In this document: positions 1 to 62,640 of the stretch, in pieces | Numbering within the stretch: the first letter of the stretch is position 1 | Layout of the letters: each line of letters begins with the position of its first letter | DNA from: Megalobrama amblycephala | Lineage: Eukaryota > Chordata > Actinopteri > Cypriniformes > Xenocyprididae | DNA: 64,000 nucleotides | Assembly (NCBI RefSeq): GCF_018812025.1 | Contig: NC_063053.1 | Coordinates: 8,538,123-8,602,122, forward strand | Direction: 5' to 3' | Position numbers and translations under genes: made by a program | Notes under the pieces: generated by a model | Seen by the model: only the letters and a program-made list of their open reading frames with translations | What the model was told of the DNA's origin: nothing | The model's database searches: none

Positions 1-488
1 TCATACAAATCACATTCTTTTAGAATAAAAGAAATGCCAATGGAAACAGTACCTGTGTTCTAATCATTCTAAATACTCTGTGGTGATGAATCCCTCGTGA
101 AAAACCATATGCTAGCTATTCAGAAAAATAGTTAGACATTAGATTCACTTTGACAAAATGCCTAATTTCAACCCAATGGACTGATATCTTGCTGTGAAAA
201 ACAAAGTGTGCAATAAGAAATCCCTTTTTATGCAGTGTTTCTCTTTTTCTTTAAAAAAAAAAAAGAAGGCAGTTAATGAAATGTATGGAACAGGAGTGAT
301 ACACATGAATATTATTTTACAGTAAAAATTATAGTACCTATTTCCATTCTACTGGAAACCTACGAACAGTCATTTGTTTAGGGTTCAAAACACTGGAAGT
401 GCAAAACAGAAAAACGAAAGAAAATTACATGTTTTTGGCACAACATTAATGGGGCTACTGGTCTGCATGAGACATAACATGCCTCTTG

Positions 489-524
<36 letters not shown>

Positions 525-1564
525 AAATAGCAATGAAAAGCCACTAACATTTAAACAGATTAAAGAAAACCATTTCAGGTTTACCCTGCAACTTTTCTTT
601 CCGTGATGCTTTTCTTTTTTTTTTTTTTTTTTTTCTTTTTTAGTGTGTAGTACATATAAAAGTGACTGACAAACATACGCAAACAGAAACATGTGCATTC
701 GCCCTTTCACACGCGCACAAACATGCTAATATTTGCTAAGACGTGACCGCTCCGTCACACTCTCCTAGGCCTATAGCCTAGTAAAAATACAGTAAATATA
801 TTTCTATATATTTCGATGAAATTGCATACATACGCATACGTGTACAAGTGTTACATGGGATATTCTCTTTAAATATAAGCTCTGCTATGAGAATGCTCCG
901 AGATCTCATAGTACACAGTGGTCTGTCTAGCCCTGGAGTGCAATCTGAGAAGTTTTACTGTTTAAATACCAGGCTTTCACCTCATGCCATTGTCATACGC
1001 TCAGTAGATCTCCGAAGGCACTTCCATTTGGCCCGTAGAAACCGCTTAGCTGCTGTCTGTCTCAGCTTGATAGATAAGCACTACGATTCAAAGCAACGCT
1101 CACTGACATCTACACAACATAACTTGGCCACAAATGACTCTTAAAGCACAAGACGAGGATTCAGTCCTTGAGCTGATATGTGGGAGGGTGTCACGCATAC
1201 GTTTTGGTACAGGGTTGCTTATGGGTGGGAGTGGGAACAATTCACCGACTGATTGCTCTGTAAACGAGTGTCTTAAATGCAGCATTGCTAAAACTTTACA
1301 TGTCCGTCAGGAAGACCAAAGGAAATGAACAAATACTTCAGTGCTATCATCCTGCTTCTGCGCACACACACACACACACACGCGCACACACACGCGCACA
1401 CACACACAGACTCATACATACATATACAAATAAGAGTTACAATTAATAACATAATAAAAATGAATATTGACAAAAATAATCACTATTTTAACATGACGCT
1501 CGTAACGTTAGTGTACCTTTGAGTGTGTAGTGTATAAAGTCTAGTGTTTGTAAGTCTCAGAGCC
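1..1564 (-). other. dlg5 3' UTR and/or 3' flank
   Basis: Directly follows the dlg5 stop codon on the minus strand and has no intron-like or coding signal. I found no AATAAA or ATTAAA on the minus strand here, so the poly(A) site cannot be placed and may lie below position 1. It contains an A30 run at 493-522, a T20 run at 615-634 and a (CA)n tract at 1361-1408. None of the short open frames here resembles a protein I know. Confidence 0.6.
1361..1408. repeat. (CA)n microsatellite with CG interruptions
   Basis: About 24 CA dinucleotides interrupted by CGCG, inside the likely 3' UTR, where the transcript would read (UG)n. Confidence 0.9.
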
Positions 1565-50589
<49,025 letters not shown>

Positions 50590-50984
50590 CTGCGGAGGAG
50601 AGAAAACACCATTAATAACTCAATGCTGACGCTTACAGCTCTTTTATTAACAAAATGCTCAATGTTGGCAGAAAGGTAGCACTTTAGAAAATACAAAATA
50701 ATTTATCCGCAACTCTCTAAAGCATCACACCTGGATATTTATTAGATATGTCAGTGTGAATGATTTGTATTAGTTTTCACACTTCAAATCGTTCGTCAAT
50801 AAGGGGTCTACATGCAGGGTCTATTAGTTTATTTACATAAATTATTAGCATTTCTTAATTTATTCTCAAGGTGATCAACACAGCCTACATTTTTTAGCAG
50901 ACTTTGTTTTATCCCAAAACAAAGGAGAAATTATGCAAGCATTCAGATTGCAAAACAACACTGCGTGAATGTAATGAAAAAAAA

Positions 50985-51144
50985 AATCCATTAATTATTA
51001 TTATTATTGTTATTATTATTATTAATTATTATTATTACTAAATATTTAGATATAATATTATTTATTGTTATTTAAATGTATTTATTACATAATATCATCT
51101 AAATGTTATAAATATATTTTTATTATTATTATTAATAAAAACTA

Positions 51145-51230
<86 letters not shown>

Positions 51231-51620
51231 ATAAATAACTACATTTAAATCCTAATAATAATAAAATATCTAAATATCTAAATGTTTTAAATATATTTTT
51301 ACATTACATAACAATATCTAAATGTTATAACTATATTGTTATTTATTATTAATAATAAAAAATAATATATTTGTAATTTTATATATACACATTACATTTC
51401 ATAATAAACATTTTATTAACATTATTTTTCTCCTAATTTTTTTTAAAAATCATAAAAAAAATCATCCTTTGTGAAAATTATAAATATTATTTCCTATTAT
51501 TGTTTTTATATTATAGTAATAATAGTAATATAATAATATATTATATAATAATATATTTATAACTATTTATATACATTTCATAATGATATTTTATTTCATT
51601 AACATTGTTTTTCTTCTAAT
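50985..51620. repeat. AT-rich region with (TTA)n and (TA)n
   Basis: (ATT)n at 50990-51040 and (TA)n at 51150-51227, within low-complexity AT sequence. Confidence 0.9.
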
Positions 51621-51949
51621 TAAAAAAGAAAAAAAAGATCATTATGAACCTTATTATATATATGATATTCAGAATTAAAATATTGCTGTGTAAAAGTGAA
51701 AAATATTGCTTTTTAAAACCATAAAAAAAAAAAAAAATTCAGTAAACAATGTCATTCTGCTAATCAAATTAATCAAGACACTTAAAAATGATCAATATTA
51801 TTGTAAACAACATCAGTCAATGTCTGACATTTATAGAAATCCCAGCAAACTTTGAGGCTTGAAATGATCAGAAAGCAAACAGAAAGACATTAAAAAAAAA
51901 AAAAAAAACCACTATAGCTACAACAAAATCCCTTACAACTACTGACCCT

Positions 51950-52800
51950 GTGGGAAAACATAAGTATTCTAAAGTGCGTTCCTGCGAAAACACCTGAGTA
52001 TGTAAGCAAATATGAATAAAATGAAATGGATAATTGAATCTTTCAGATTGTTTGCAGCTCCTCCACTGCAGGGCTCCTCCTCTTAATGAGCAGAGCGTGT
52101 GGTGACAAGGACACGGTTCATTATCACAGTCCTGACTCCACACACGAACACACGCACTGAAATCCAGCCCGAAGAAGATCACAGCTACTCGGCTCTTCCT
52201 TCACTCTCTTATCACATCATTCGAGACACAATTCTGCTTTTGAAGTGCAACTTCAGCGGCAGACTTCAATGCCTCCCATAGCCTGAAATAACTTCAGGGT
52301 AGCAATGATTTGAGAGCAAGTGCAAGTTGCAAGGTTTTTTTGGTGGGGTGAAAGGCAGATGGAATAAATAGATATTGTATAAGGTCTGAAAGCAGACCGA
52401 GTCCTCTGAGTCCTGTACAGGAAGTAAGGCTTCAGAAATAGACACCCTGATTTTAGTGCACTCTAAACAAAAGGTACTTTGCAGTGAGAGGATGGATGGA
52501 GATACACTCACATGAACATGTGGAGCTGCACTAACTTAATGCATCAATCATTCAATGGCTATAGAGAACAGACGTCACTAAAAAGGCCTAAGGGAAAGTC
52601 TGGCACATTAACTGGCCTATTTTCAATCAATGCAAATTAGCAATAGTCAAATTCTTTGATGAAGTCATGCTGAATATGCGATTATAGTTAGTTTGTCAAC
52701 ATTAAAAAAATGCATGGCATTAGATTGAATGGAAATCCATTTCAGAGATGGAGCAAGTTGTTACATTTTGATTAAATTATGTTTTTCAAGACATGGGAAC
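51950..52800. other. Unique intron sequence
   Basis: Repeat-free, moderate complexity; no coding signal. Could include regulatory elements of the large 5' intron. Confidence 0.3.
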
Positions 52801-53349
52801 ATGCAATAAAATAGTAGGGCCGGGACACAAAAAAAGAAAATAAAAATATCGATGCATTGCGAATCGAGAAATGATTCTGGATCAATTCTGAGATTTTCCG
52901 AATGCGTCGCGATTATCTCTCGAATCTATTCTGAGCTTAGTTTTTAGAAACGGCCATACTCTGCTTGCCTTCTTCCAATTCCTTACACACACCACTTAAA
53001 TGGTCTATAAAATAATAATTCATAAAGTTCAATAAGGTTGACGCGAATTACAAGGATGTTTGCAGAGGCTGTTTACTTTAATCTCGCGTCATAAAAGCAT
53101 TCTGAGGTGCAAGTACATTCTCAGACTCGGCCGAACACACGAGCACCAGGGTCGCCAGGTCTGTGCAACAAAAGTAGCCCATTGGCCAGTCAAAAGTAGC
53201 CCAATGTAATTTTTTCCATTGGGTGGCCGAATTATCCACTGAATTTATATGTCAAAAGGGGTATTTTGGGGGTGTTGGAGAGTCAAAATCCTACGTTCAT
53301 GGGTGGAAATCAACCCGTGCTTCAGCGCTCTTCTTTGTGAGCATTTGAT

Positions 53350-53350
53350 A

Positions 53351-53405
<55 letters not shown>
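53350..53405. repeat. (TAA)n microsatellite
   Basis: About 18 TAA trinucleotides. Confidence 0.97.
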
Positions 53406-53406
<1 letters not shown>

Positions 53407-53920
53407 TTTAATTTATATACCGCTTTTCCTGAGCTCAAAGTGCTTTACAAACAAAGCATGAACACAAGAAAAACACAGTACAATACAAAGAAGCAATACA
53501 GTATACACATCAAACGTCACAGATGATCATGGTATTGGAATTAAAATGATCTGACTAAAAGTCTGTGCAACAGGAGCAGTATTTGAGAATGCAGTTAAAA
53601 ACTAGCCTAGAGCTCCATTTGCTGTTCAAAACTAAGCTCAGAATCAATTCGAGAGAGAATCATGATGCATTCAGAAAATCTCAATAGGTTGTTTGCAATC
53701 ACGTGGTTCTGGTGACGCGCAAAATACCGGTGGAGGGCAAGCAGTGAAAATTAGAATGGAAGAGATGGAGAAAAGTCCTTTCTGTGCTGATTGAGAAAGG
53801 TATAAACAGAAAATCACAACATATGTTGAACGTGATCTTTATGTTATGAAGATGAGCGACTTTTCCACTGAATTGAAAGACTTTCCTGCCATCGAGGAGG
53901 TAGATATAGAGAATGTGAAG

Positions 53921-55315
53921 TAGGGATGGGCGATATTATCGTTTGCGATAAATACCGTTGAAAATTCTCCTCATGATAAAAATTTGTCTCCTCTCGATAA
54001 TTACGATAAGTCTAGTTGTTGACGTAGTTTCGTGCGAGACCGATTCACTGTTCACGCACGGAGTTAAAACAAGCACGACTAAAAAGATGTGAGGCTGAGG
54101 AGCAGTTTGTTGTTAAGCGAGGAGCTACCGCCACAATTTGGAACTGGTTTGGTTATAGAAAATCAGATGCGGAGCAAACTATAATAATCACTATAAACAA
54201 ATGTTCAGTGAGTGAGCCGTATGTCATTCACGCCGTCATCACCCGGGTGTTGATAGCGCGCGAGTGCAGGTGAGACCTGAACATCTCACGCTGCTATCTG
54301 TGTTTAAACTAAACCCATTTAAACCTTGCCACTTTAAACATTCAACTGTAAGACGCAAAAGAGAACTCGCGCGCACTGTGAGGAGATTTGTGTGTACTCA
54401 TCCGAAGCGCGTACACGGAGAGCTGCGTCACAGCTATATTTTGTTATCTATCTGAAGACATAGTTGGGATTGTTACTTTTGGATACAATTAGGGCTCTTA
54501 CGGTCGGCATGACAACCGCGCCACCGCGGTCGTGTGAAATATATATATATTTATATATATCAGAGTTCGCGTTAACGGTTTTTTTTTTTTTTTAGCAATG
54601 ACGGAAAAAAATATAAAGGCCGTCCGTCATTTTGACAGATTACTGAGGCTGATGTAGTATGTAGCTTGTAAATGTAATTCCCACCCCTGTCCAGTAGGTG
54701 GCGAGTGCGCTCCAGTGTGGCAGCAAAGCGCGAGTTCAGTCTCCAGAATAAAATGATTCACCACACAGGCAAGCACTCTTAGGCATATTTTATAATAATA
54801 AAGTTGTGATACTTATACTTACATAAATCAGTTTCTAATCTAGTTCGTTTTGTTTTAAATGGTTCGTTTTGTTATTTTTCTTGCTGACTATCAAACGAAT
54901 TCTGAGGTACAAGTTAACATAACGTTAATGTTAAGTGAAAATGCTTGCAACACTGACGATTTCGGTAAGCTACTGTGTCTTTCAACATATTTTCATGTAT
55001 TTCGTTCTGCAAAGAGGAAAGGATGAAGCTGTTCAAGATGAAAGTGAGATCAAAATGAAAAGCCTATCAAGATGAAAGCCTATCAACTTATCCTGCAAGT
55101 TCATGAATAAAAATGAAAATGTGTACGAAATCAGAAGCTATCAAATGTCTTATCATTATAATATAAAAATTAAAATGACGGGTAATAATTGATTATGATA
55201 GATTTTTTACTGTCCGTCAAATTGATATGTATATATTATCGTCATTGGTATCGTTATCGCAATAAATACCTGAAATTATCGCGATAATTTTTTTAGGCCA
55301 TATCGCCCATCCCTA
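53921..55315. mobile_element. hAT-like non-autonomous element with perfect 8-bp TSD, nested
   Basis: 1,395 bp. Ends TAGGGATGGGCGATAT and ATATCGCCCATCCCTA are perfect inverted repeats, flanked by ATGTGAAG at 53913-53920 and 55316-55323. Related in its ends to 29771-31186. No intact transposase. Confidence 0.92.
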
Positions 55316-56437
55316 ATGTGAAGCTGCCGTCACGCCGCGTTCAGTTCTAGTCTGGGTTTGTTTATATTGCGCTGCCTTTCTGCTAGTGAAGTTAGGGCAG
55401 TATTTTTGATTTTCTTTCGCAATTGTGAAAAATGTCGCAATTGTAGGTCATTTATGCTGAATCGAGAATCGCAACAGGAGCTCACGTCATCGTTCAGGGA
55501 AAAAACTGGACGGTGTAATACAATTTTCGCCTTTTATACGTGTAAAAACACAATAAGGGAAGCGTTGAGGAGGTGACGGGAAGACGCCGTATCAAATCTA
55601 ATAATGTCACTGATTTAACTCACTCCCTATCACTCAATAAAATAATCACATAGCTGAGTGTTTTTGAAAGTGTTGTCTTTGTTGTTGAATCGACTTCTGT
55701 CAGCTTGTTAAACATTTATTTGTTTGGACATTTTCTACCATATGATGGCTGAAGCAGCAGCGCGTGACACTGTTCTCATGGTCACCAGATCAACATTGTG
55801 AACGGAATACTACAAAACTGAAGTGAAAACACCAAATTATCATTCAGTGGGATAAAATAGCTTCTCTCAAACGATACCAAGAAGAATGTGGATATTTAAC
55901 CAAGTCAAAAACAAATAAGGTAAGCAGGTATCCATATTCATTTCAGTATCAGCAGACGCAAAACGCTATTAAAGGTGACAACTTTTAAAGGTAAAAAACA
56001 ATATAAGTTATAAAAAATGGTATAAGTTATGTAAACAATATAAACACCTTCTGGGTTCTCGATTTTATCAATTTGAGCAACCATAAACGACGCAAAACAT
56101 ACACATTTTGAGTTTTTGATAGGATTTCTATATAGAAAAATCACTCATTCAGACTCATTCGCGCTGCTGCTGTGACGTCATGTGCAAACAACCTATTAAG
56201 TGATGCATCAATTTATTGGCCCAGCCCTAAAAGATAGTAAGAACTGAATGTTTGACCATATAAAAAGCAACATATATTGAGCATAGCATTTTGTGTGAAA
56301 CATTTCGCCATTAAAATTCATTGCCTGTGCATTGCAATAAATCTCATTTGAAATTCACAAGCTAGCAATGAGGTTATTCAAAATGTGTTGACCAATCTTG
56401 ACATTTTTGTAGAAAAAAAAAAAAGTGAAGCAGTGTT

Positions 56438-57119
56438 ATTAAAGGTGCCCAGGAATGCTTTTTCACAAGATGTAATATAAGTCTAAGGTGTCCCCTAATG
56501 TGTCTGAAGTTTCAGCTCAAAATACCCCATAGATTTTTTTAAATTAATTTTTTTAACTGCCTATTTTGGGGCATCATTAACTATGCACTGATTTTTTCAG
56601 CGCGCCGCCTCTTTAATTCGCGTGCTCCCTGCCACACGAGCTCTCGATTATATTACAGCACATTTACAAAGTTCACACAGCTAATATAACCCTCAAATGG
56701 ATCTTTACAAGATGTTCGTCATGCATGCTGTATGCATGCTTCGAATTATGTGAGTAAAGTATTTATTTTGATGTTTATATTTGATTCTCTGAGTTTGAGG
56801 CTGTGCTCCGTGGCTAACGGCTAATGCTACACTGTTGGATAGATTTATAAAGAATGAAGTTGTGTTTATGAATTATACAGACTGCAAGTGTTTAAAAATG
56901 AAAATAGCGACAGCTCTTGTCTCCGTGAATTTACGTAACAGTCGGTGTTATGTTATGAGATCTGCGTGTTTTCCGGAAGTCTTTTAAACAAATGAGATTT
57001 ACGTAAGAAAGAGAAAGCAATGGCGTTTGAAATTCAATGTATGTCTTTTCCATGTACTGAACTCTTGTTATTCAACTATGCCAAGGTAAATTCAAATTTT
57101 GAATCTAGGGCACCTTTAA
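56438..57119. mobile_element. Palindromic element, TTAAAGGTGCCC / GGGCACCTTTAA ends
   Basis: Reverse-oriented, shorter relative of 22495-23464 (shared CACAAGATGTAATATAAGTC, CATGCATGCTGTATGCATG and AAGAGAAAGCAATGG blocks). Confidence 0.85.
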
Positions 57120-57150
57120 CTAAAACTTGTTTTCATAATTGAAATAAAGC

Positions 57151-58394
57151 TTAAAGGGGGCATATCAAGAAAATCTGACTTTTACCCTTTTTAAGTGCTA
57201 TAATTGTGTCTCTGGTGCATCTACCAGCACAGAAAATGTGAAAAAGGACAACCCTATTCTATTATAACCCTTTTCTACAAGCATGTGGAAAACTCCCCTT
57301 GTGACGTAGGAAGGGGATCTTATTATATATTACCGCCCCCTGAATCTGTATGTTTCCACCCACGGCGCTGCCATTGTTTTCGCACTTCGCACATGTAACA
57401 GTTTAGCTACAACCCTGATCAAACACACCTGAATGTCTTCAGGATTACTAAAGCTACGTGAAGGAAGGCGAGTTGGGTTGGAGCAAAACTCTGCAGGACA
57501 GCAGCAGTCAAGAATGACGTCCCTGAGCTCGTGATATTGATATGTCTCTGCTATGTAAACATTATCACGGATCTGTTAACGGCTATAATAGCAAACATAT
57601 GAGTCTCCATAAACTCCTGGCATCTGAGCCACTAAGGACGCAGCGGTGTAATGTTATTTATGAAGGGAATGTGGCTAGATAAATTCATATACCAGTATGT
57701 GTAAGTCATTAACACTAGAATGCTTCACACGATCGTCAGTAAAACACAGGATTTGTACAGAAATTGATTCTCAAAGATGGATCAATACCAACTGATCCAG
57801 TTTCATATATATTTATTTCATGATGTTTGCAAATTGTCTTCCTGAATGTGATTAGTTAGCATGTTGCTAATGTACGGTTAAATGTGGCTAAAGTGACCAT
57901 TGTTTCTTACTGTATTCACGGAGACCAGAGCCATGTCGTTATTTTCATTTTTAACCCAAAAACGCGTGTAGGTCTGTATAATTCATAAACGCATCTTCAT
58001 TCTTATCAAGTCTCTCCAACAGTGTAGCTTTAGCGACCTTAACCGTATCACACTATTAAAATCATTCAGAATCAAATTTTAGCAAACATCCAGAAAATAC
58101 ATGCCATACCTCTGTTATATGCTGCATCAAGAACAGTTTAATGATCCATTTTGCGAGTTATATTAGCTGTGTTAGCAGCTGTATTGCCTCAGTGTATTGG
58201 AATGACGAGTGAGCACAAGCTTATTTGCATTTAAAGCAACCCACCCACAAAAACGACCCAAACGGGGCAAATTTGACAAGCTATAACAAATGATTTGTGG
58301 GGTATTTTGAGCTGAAACTTCTCAGACACATTCTGGGGACACCAGAGACTTATATTACATCTTGTCAAAAGGGGCATTATAGGCCACCTTTAAA
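57151..58394. mobile_element. Palindromic element, TTAAAGGGGGCAT ends, about 1.24 kb
   Basis: Left TTAAAGGGGGCATATCAAGA, right GGGGCATTATAGGCCACCTT TAA. Distantly related in sub-terminal sequence to 6487-7423 (TTTGTGGGGTATTTTGAGCT). Non-coding. Confidence 0.75.
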
Positions 58395-58649
58395 TAAAAT
58401 ACAATTATTAGATAAAAAAAAAAAAAAAAAAAACTTTGGCAACTAACTGAAGTAAAATTAAATTTCTAAAACTGAAATAAAAATAGAAATAGAAATACAA
58501 GCCTAAAGCCTAAATTCAGTCTGTTCATCATATAAAGTGATCAAGTCTCTTCAGAAAATTTGGACTAAACTGCTCAATTTATATAGATTTGTTTTACGAT
58601 CTCTTTATAAACTTTTTGAAGCGTCAAAGTGTTAGCTGCGTAGCTGTCT

Positions 58650-58780
58650 ATGGAGGGACTCTCAGATTTCTTAAAAAAGATCTTCATTTGTTTTCCGAAG
58701 ATGAAGATGGTTTGGAACAACATGAAGGTGAGTAATTAATGACAGAATTTTCATTTTTGGGTGAACTATCACTTTAAACC
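58650..58780. mobile_element. Right end of an ATTAAAGGG MITE
   Basis: AAGATCTTCATTTGTTTTCC through TGACAGAATTTTCATTTTTG to CTATCACTTTAAA; the left end is lost or hidden. Confidence 0.65.
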
Positions 58781-58819
58781 TTTGACGAAATCACAGCAAA
58801 ACATTCAGATCTGTGTTGT

Positions 58820-59330
58820 CGCTGCCGCTGATCCACAGAAAGCAGTTCTTATTAGGTATTCACAAGTCTTTTCAACCACATTATTTCGTTATTTCTGTGT
58901 TACAAATATTCATATCAAAGAAGTACTGGAATAAAAGTTTGGAACTTCAAATATAAACACTGAAGTCTAAGGCAGCAATTAAACCTTTTGAAAGTAACTT
59001 GGCGCTTCAAATAACGATTGTATCGATTACATCGTTACACCACCAGATGGCGACAAGTGAATCAAGGGATTCGTTTAAAAACGCTGATTCATCCATTCAT
59101 GAAACAAGTCTTTATGAGTGAGCCATTGAATCGTTCATTCAAACCTTTTTTTTTTTTTTTTTTTTTTTAGTAGTTCATTCAAATTAATTCAACAATTTTA
59201 AACTGACTGCAGCAATTAACATTTTGTCAGAACTTCTAGTAAACAACATGTTATTTTGTTTAGTTTAAAAATCTTGGGAGAATCGCAATCTCTATTTTTG
59301 ATTCTAAATTTATCCAGAATTGTGCAGCTC
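58820..59330. mobile_element. Interspersed repeat, inverted copy of 46840-47370
   Basis: Shares CAAATAACGATTGTATCGAT, ACCAGATGGCGACAAGTG and TGTGCAGCTCTA with the other copy in reverse orientation. Includes a T26 run near 59144-59169. Confidence 0.65.
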
Positions 59331-60085
59331 TATTGGACAGATTTTAAAACAATAGCAGTAGCCCTTTCCCTGTCCTCGTGGATGAAGTAGGTCAGAGATG
59401 GCATGCTTTGCCCTGGGCATCCTTTGTGTTTGTTTGTTTCCTGCTCTGCACACACTTGCTCCAACAGTTGTTTCAGGCAAGTAGACGATCAAACCCCCAA
59501 CAACCCCCCAGCAACCATCACAAATACGGCATGACATGCGCTGCTATGACAAATTCAGCTGAATTTTAAATCCTGCTATATGGCAAAAAAAAAGAGAATC
59601 CACAGGCAGAGAATGAACATGCTCTGAGTGTCTTCCTGAAAAATGAACCAAAAGCTGAAGGCTGAAGCTTAATAATGGATGAACTTGAGAGCATTCTTCA
59701 AAAAAAAAAAAAAAAAAAAAAACACCACACATTTATCCTTCCACTTTGACAGCCAAGCAGAATCTGTTTGTATGAAGTTGATCTTGATTCACAAGATCTT
59801 ATTACACCATGATGATAATCTATTTAAAAATTGTCTCATAAGCTACATTTTACACAGCAGCAGAATACGGTTGTCTGTTTTAGAGCACCAAATATGGTTA
59901 TGTTCACCTCACACACAGTTCAGTTATAAACCAGAATGACAGCCACTTTTCATAACCATAATATACACAAAGTTGATTCCTTAACATTTGAAGGATGAAC
60001 TTGCAAATTAGTGTATAAATCAACATTGGTATTATGGAGGACGCATTTATTGATATTTACTTGATACTTACTAGTAGCTTTGTTT
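59331..60085. other. Intron sequence without recognised repeats
   Basis: Nothing recognised except an A22 run at 59701-59722. Confidence 0.4.
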
Positions 60086-60087
60086 TG

Positions 60088-60240
<153 letters not shown>

Positions 60241-60245
60241 TGTAT

Positions 60246-61168
60246 TATAGGGATAGTTCACCCAAAAATGAAAATGGCCCCATGATTTACTCATCATCAA
60301 GCCATCCTAGGTGTATATGACTTTGTTCTTTCAGATGAATATAATCAGAGTTTTAAATAATGTCCTGGCTCTCCCAAGCTCCAAGCTTTATAATGGCAGT
60401 GAATAGAGGATCAGATTTAAGCCCAAAAAAAGTGCATCCATTCATCATAGAAGATATCCACACGGCTCCAGGGGGTTAATAAAGGCCTTCTGAAGCGAAG
60501 TGATGTGTTCGTATAAGAAAAATATCCATATTTAATACTTTAATAACTAAAATAAATAGTTTCCAACAGACAGCCGAACGCATCGATTTACGGCGAAAGA
60601 GTGAACTCTGACCCGACATATAACGTAATGACGAATGTGGAAGAGCAGAGAAGAGAGCAAAACAAAACACCAGCCACCGGTCATTTTTAAAGAGAATTGT
60701 TGAATGATTTTGATATAAGAGAAGAGGAGCTTGAGTTTGTTGCACAGCCCCATTTGTTTGAACAGTGAAAGGCGTCAAAGCTTACGCTACTCTGACATTG
60801 CATCAGGGGTTACTCTTTTGCCGCAAGTCGACGTGTGTACTGCCGCCTGCCGGAAGCTAGTTATTTTAGTTTTAAAAGAAAAATATCCATATTTAAAACT
60901 TACACAAATGCATCACTTCGCTTCAAAAGGCCTTTATTAACCCCCTGGAGCCGTGTGGGTATCTTCTATGATGGATGGATGCACTTTTTGAGCTTCAAAA
61001 TCTCATCCTCTATTCACTGGCATTATAAAGCTTGGAAGAGCCAGGACATTATTTAATACAACTCTGATTATATTCATCTGAAAGAAGAAAGTCGTATACA
61101 CATATGATGGCTTGAGGGTGAGTAAATCATGGGGTAATTTTCATTTTTGGGTGAACTATCCCTTTAAA
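60246..61168. mobile_element. Long palindromic MITE, about 920 bp
   Basis: ATAGGGATAGTTCACCCAAA to TTTGGGTGAACTATCCCTTT. Inner arms are also complementary: GAAGATATCCACACGGCTCC at 60449 against GGAGCCGTGTGGGTATCTTC at 60945. Likely cruciform or hairpin forming. Confidence 0.85.
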
Positions 61169-61169
61169 C

Positions 61170-62370
61170 TAGGTTTTTAAAAGATTGTTAATGTCATTGA
61201 CACAAATACGGCTATCAGCCTCAAACACTGTCTGTGTAAAGAAGTTTTAGGAGTTTAGAAATAATTTCTAAAGGAAATGTGCAAAAACTGATATCACTAT
61301 GCTAGGTTGTTGTAAAAATGATGTGCAACAGCTACCTGCCACTACAAAGCTGTATTAACTAGAGTCTGAGTGGTTTGTCCCATTCATGATACTGGGCCGG
61401 CAAAGAGGCCGTCAGAATGTGCCTGATTAATGATTCTGTTTACCCACATTTCAGCGGTCTAAATCAGCCGACTTTGGCCGTGCTCTTGCTTCTGCTGCAG
61501 GAGCCGCTGCCGTTTGATTAAATCTGGAGTGGCCCCAACACAAGCTGAAAGACAGAGAGCAATGTGCCCCAGGAGAAGACACATCACATCTCACACAGCC
61601 TTTGTTCAGTCACTTTTACATGAGGCTGCATGGCAAGGCTGTGGCACTGAGGGCAAGGTTCAGAGGAAGCAGCCAATCAGGGCTCAGAGTTGGTCATGTG
61701 ACATGGCAGTGTATACAGTCGGTCTGGTAATAATGTGCAGTGAGGAGAGAGACATCAGCAGACAAAAGAACTGGACTCTCACGTATCAGGTGATGTCACA
61801 CTCAGATACGGGGACATTCCCACTTTTGACAAGCCTGTGGAAAAATCAAAGGGGATCAGAGGTAACCCAACACTCATTCGATACAATGACTGAATAACCA
61901 CGGGACATCTCGTGAACACATAAAGCACTGAAACGGAGGAACCAAAAATCTAATTTTACCACTACAAGTGCTGCATATGATATTACTTGGCCTTTGGTGG
62001 GGGCTTTTTATCCAAAGCACACTAACAGCAGGAAAAGAGCCCCTGGAGTAAGTTCAGCACTCGTCTCAATGGCAGCACAGTAATAGAGCAAGATTGTGAT
62101 CTCAGTAACTCTAGTTCTCGGTCACGCCTACTAGAAGCACCAGTCTCAGCGTAACGTTCAGAATCTGGGCTGACAACACCATCACCACCCTGCATCACTT
62201 CGCATGTCACTCCAACCAAAGGCAACACTTGTGGGCAAATTCTGCTTCTTTCAGCACATCTTACAGACATCTCTCATCTGATGGCAAAGCAAACTTTAGA
62301 GCAATTTATTTGGCCCTAAATGTTACTTTTCACTTAACAGAATCGTATGTAGGAAATAAAGCTATATAGA
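61170..62370. other. Unique intron sequence, candidate conserved element
   Basis: About 1.2 kb of balanced, repeat-free sequence. The 127-codon plus-strand open frame at 61514-61897 has no recognisable domain and no initiation or splice context. Confidence 0.35.
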
Positions 62371-62371
62371 C

Positions 62372-62595
62372 TACAGTTCAAAAGTTTGGGGTAACTGCGA
62401 TATTGTGAAATATTATTAAAATTTAAAATAGCTGTTCTCCATTTGAAAACATAAAAATGTCATTTATTCCTGTGATGGTAAAGCTGAATTTTCAGCATCA
62501 TTACTCTAGACTTCAGAGTCACATGATCCTTCAAAAATCATTTTAATATGCTGATTTACTAAACAAGAAACATTTCTAATATTTATCCATTATTG
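62372..62595. mobile_element. TTCAAAAGTTT-type element fragment
   Basis: ACAGTTCAAAAGTTTGGGGT then CAGCATCATTACTCTAGACT and GTCACATGATCCTTC; truncated. Confidence 0.7.
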
Positions 62596-62640
62596 ACTAG
62601 TTGATGGGTTTTCTGAAGGACTAGTCAACTAGTTAATATT

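Larger units (their letters stand above)
52815..56229. mobile_element. TAGGGCCGGG element, about 3.4 kb, hosting a nested hAT element
   Basis: Starts TAGGGCCGGGACAC and ends TTGGCCCAGCCCTA (diverged inverted repeat). Flanks TAAAATAG and AAAGATAG are only an approximate duplication. Sub-terminal AAGCTCAGAATCAATTCGAG is inverted against 52880-52945. It contains a (TAA)n tract (53350-53405) and the hAT-like element at 53921-55315. Confidence 0.65.

Noticed and set aside
848..1144. 98-codon plus-strand open frame downstream of dlg5
   Set aside because: No domain, inside likely 3' UTR or flank, no supporting context.
61514..61897. 127-codon plus-strand open frame
   Set aside because: No domain, biased composition and no initiation or splice context; it is within chance expectation for this window size.
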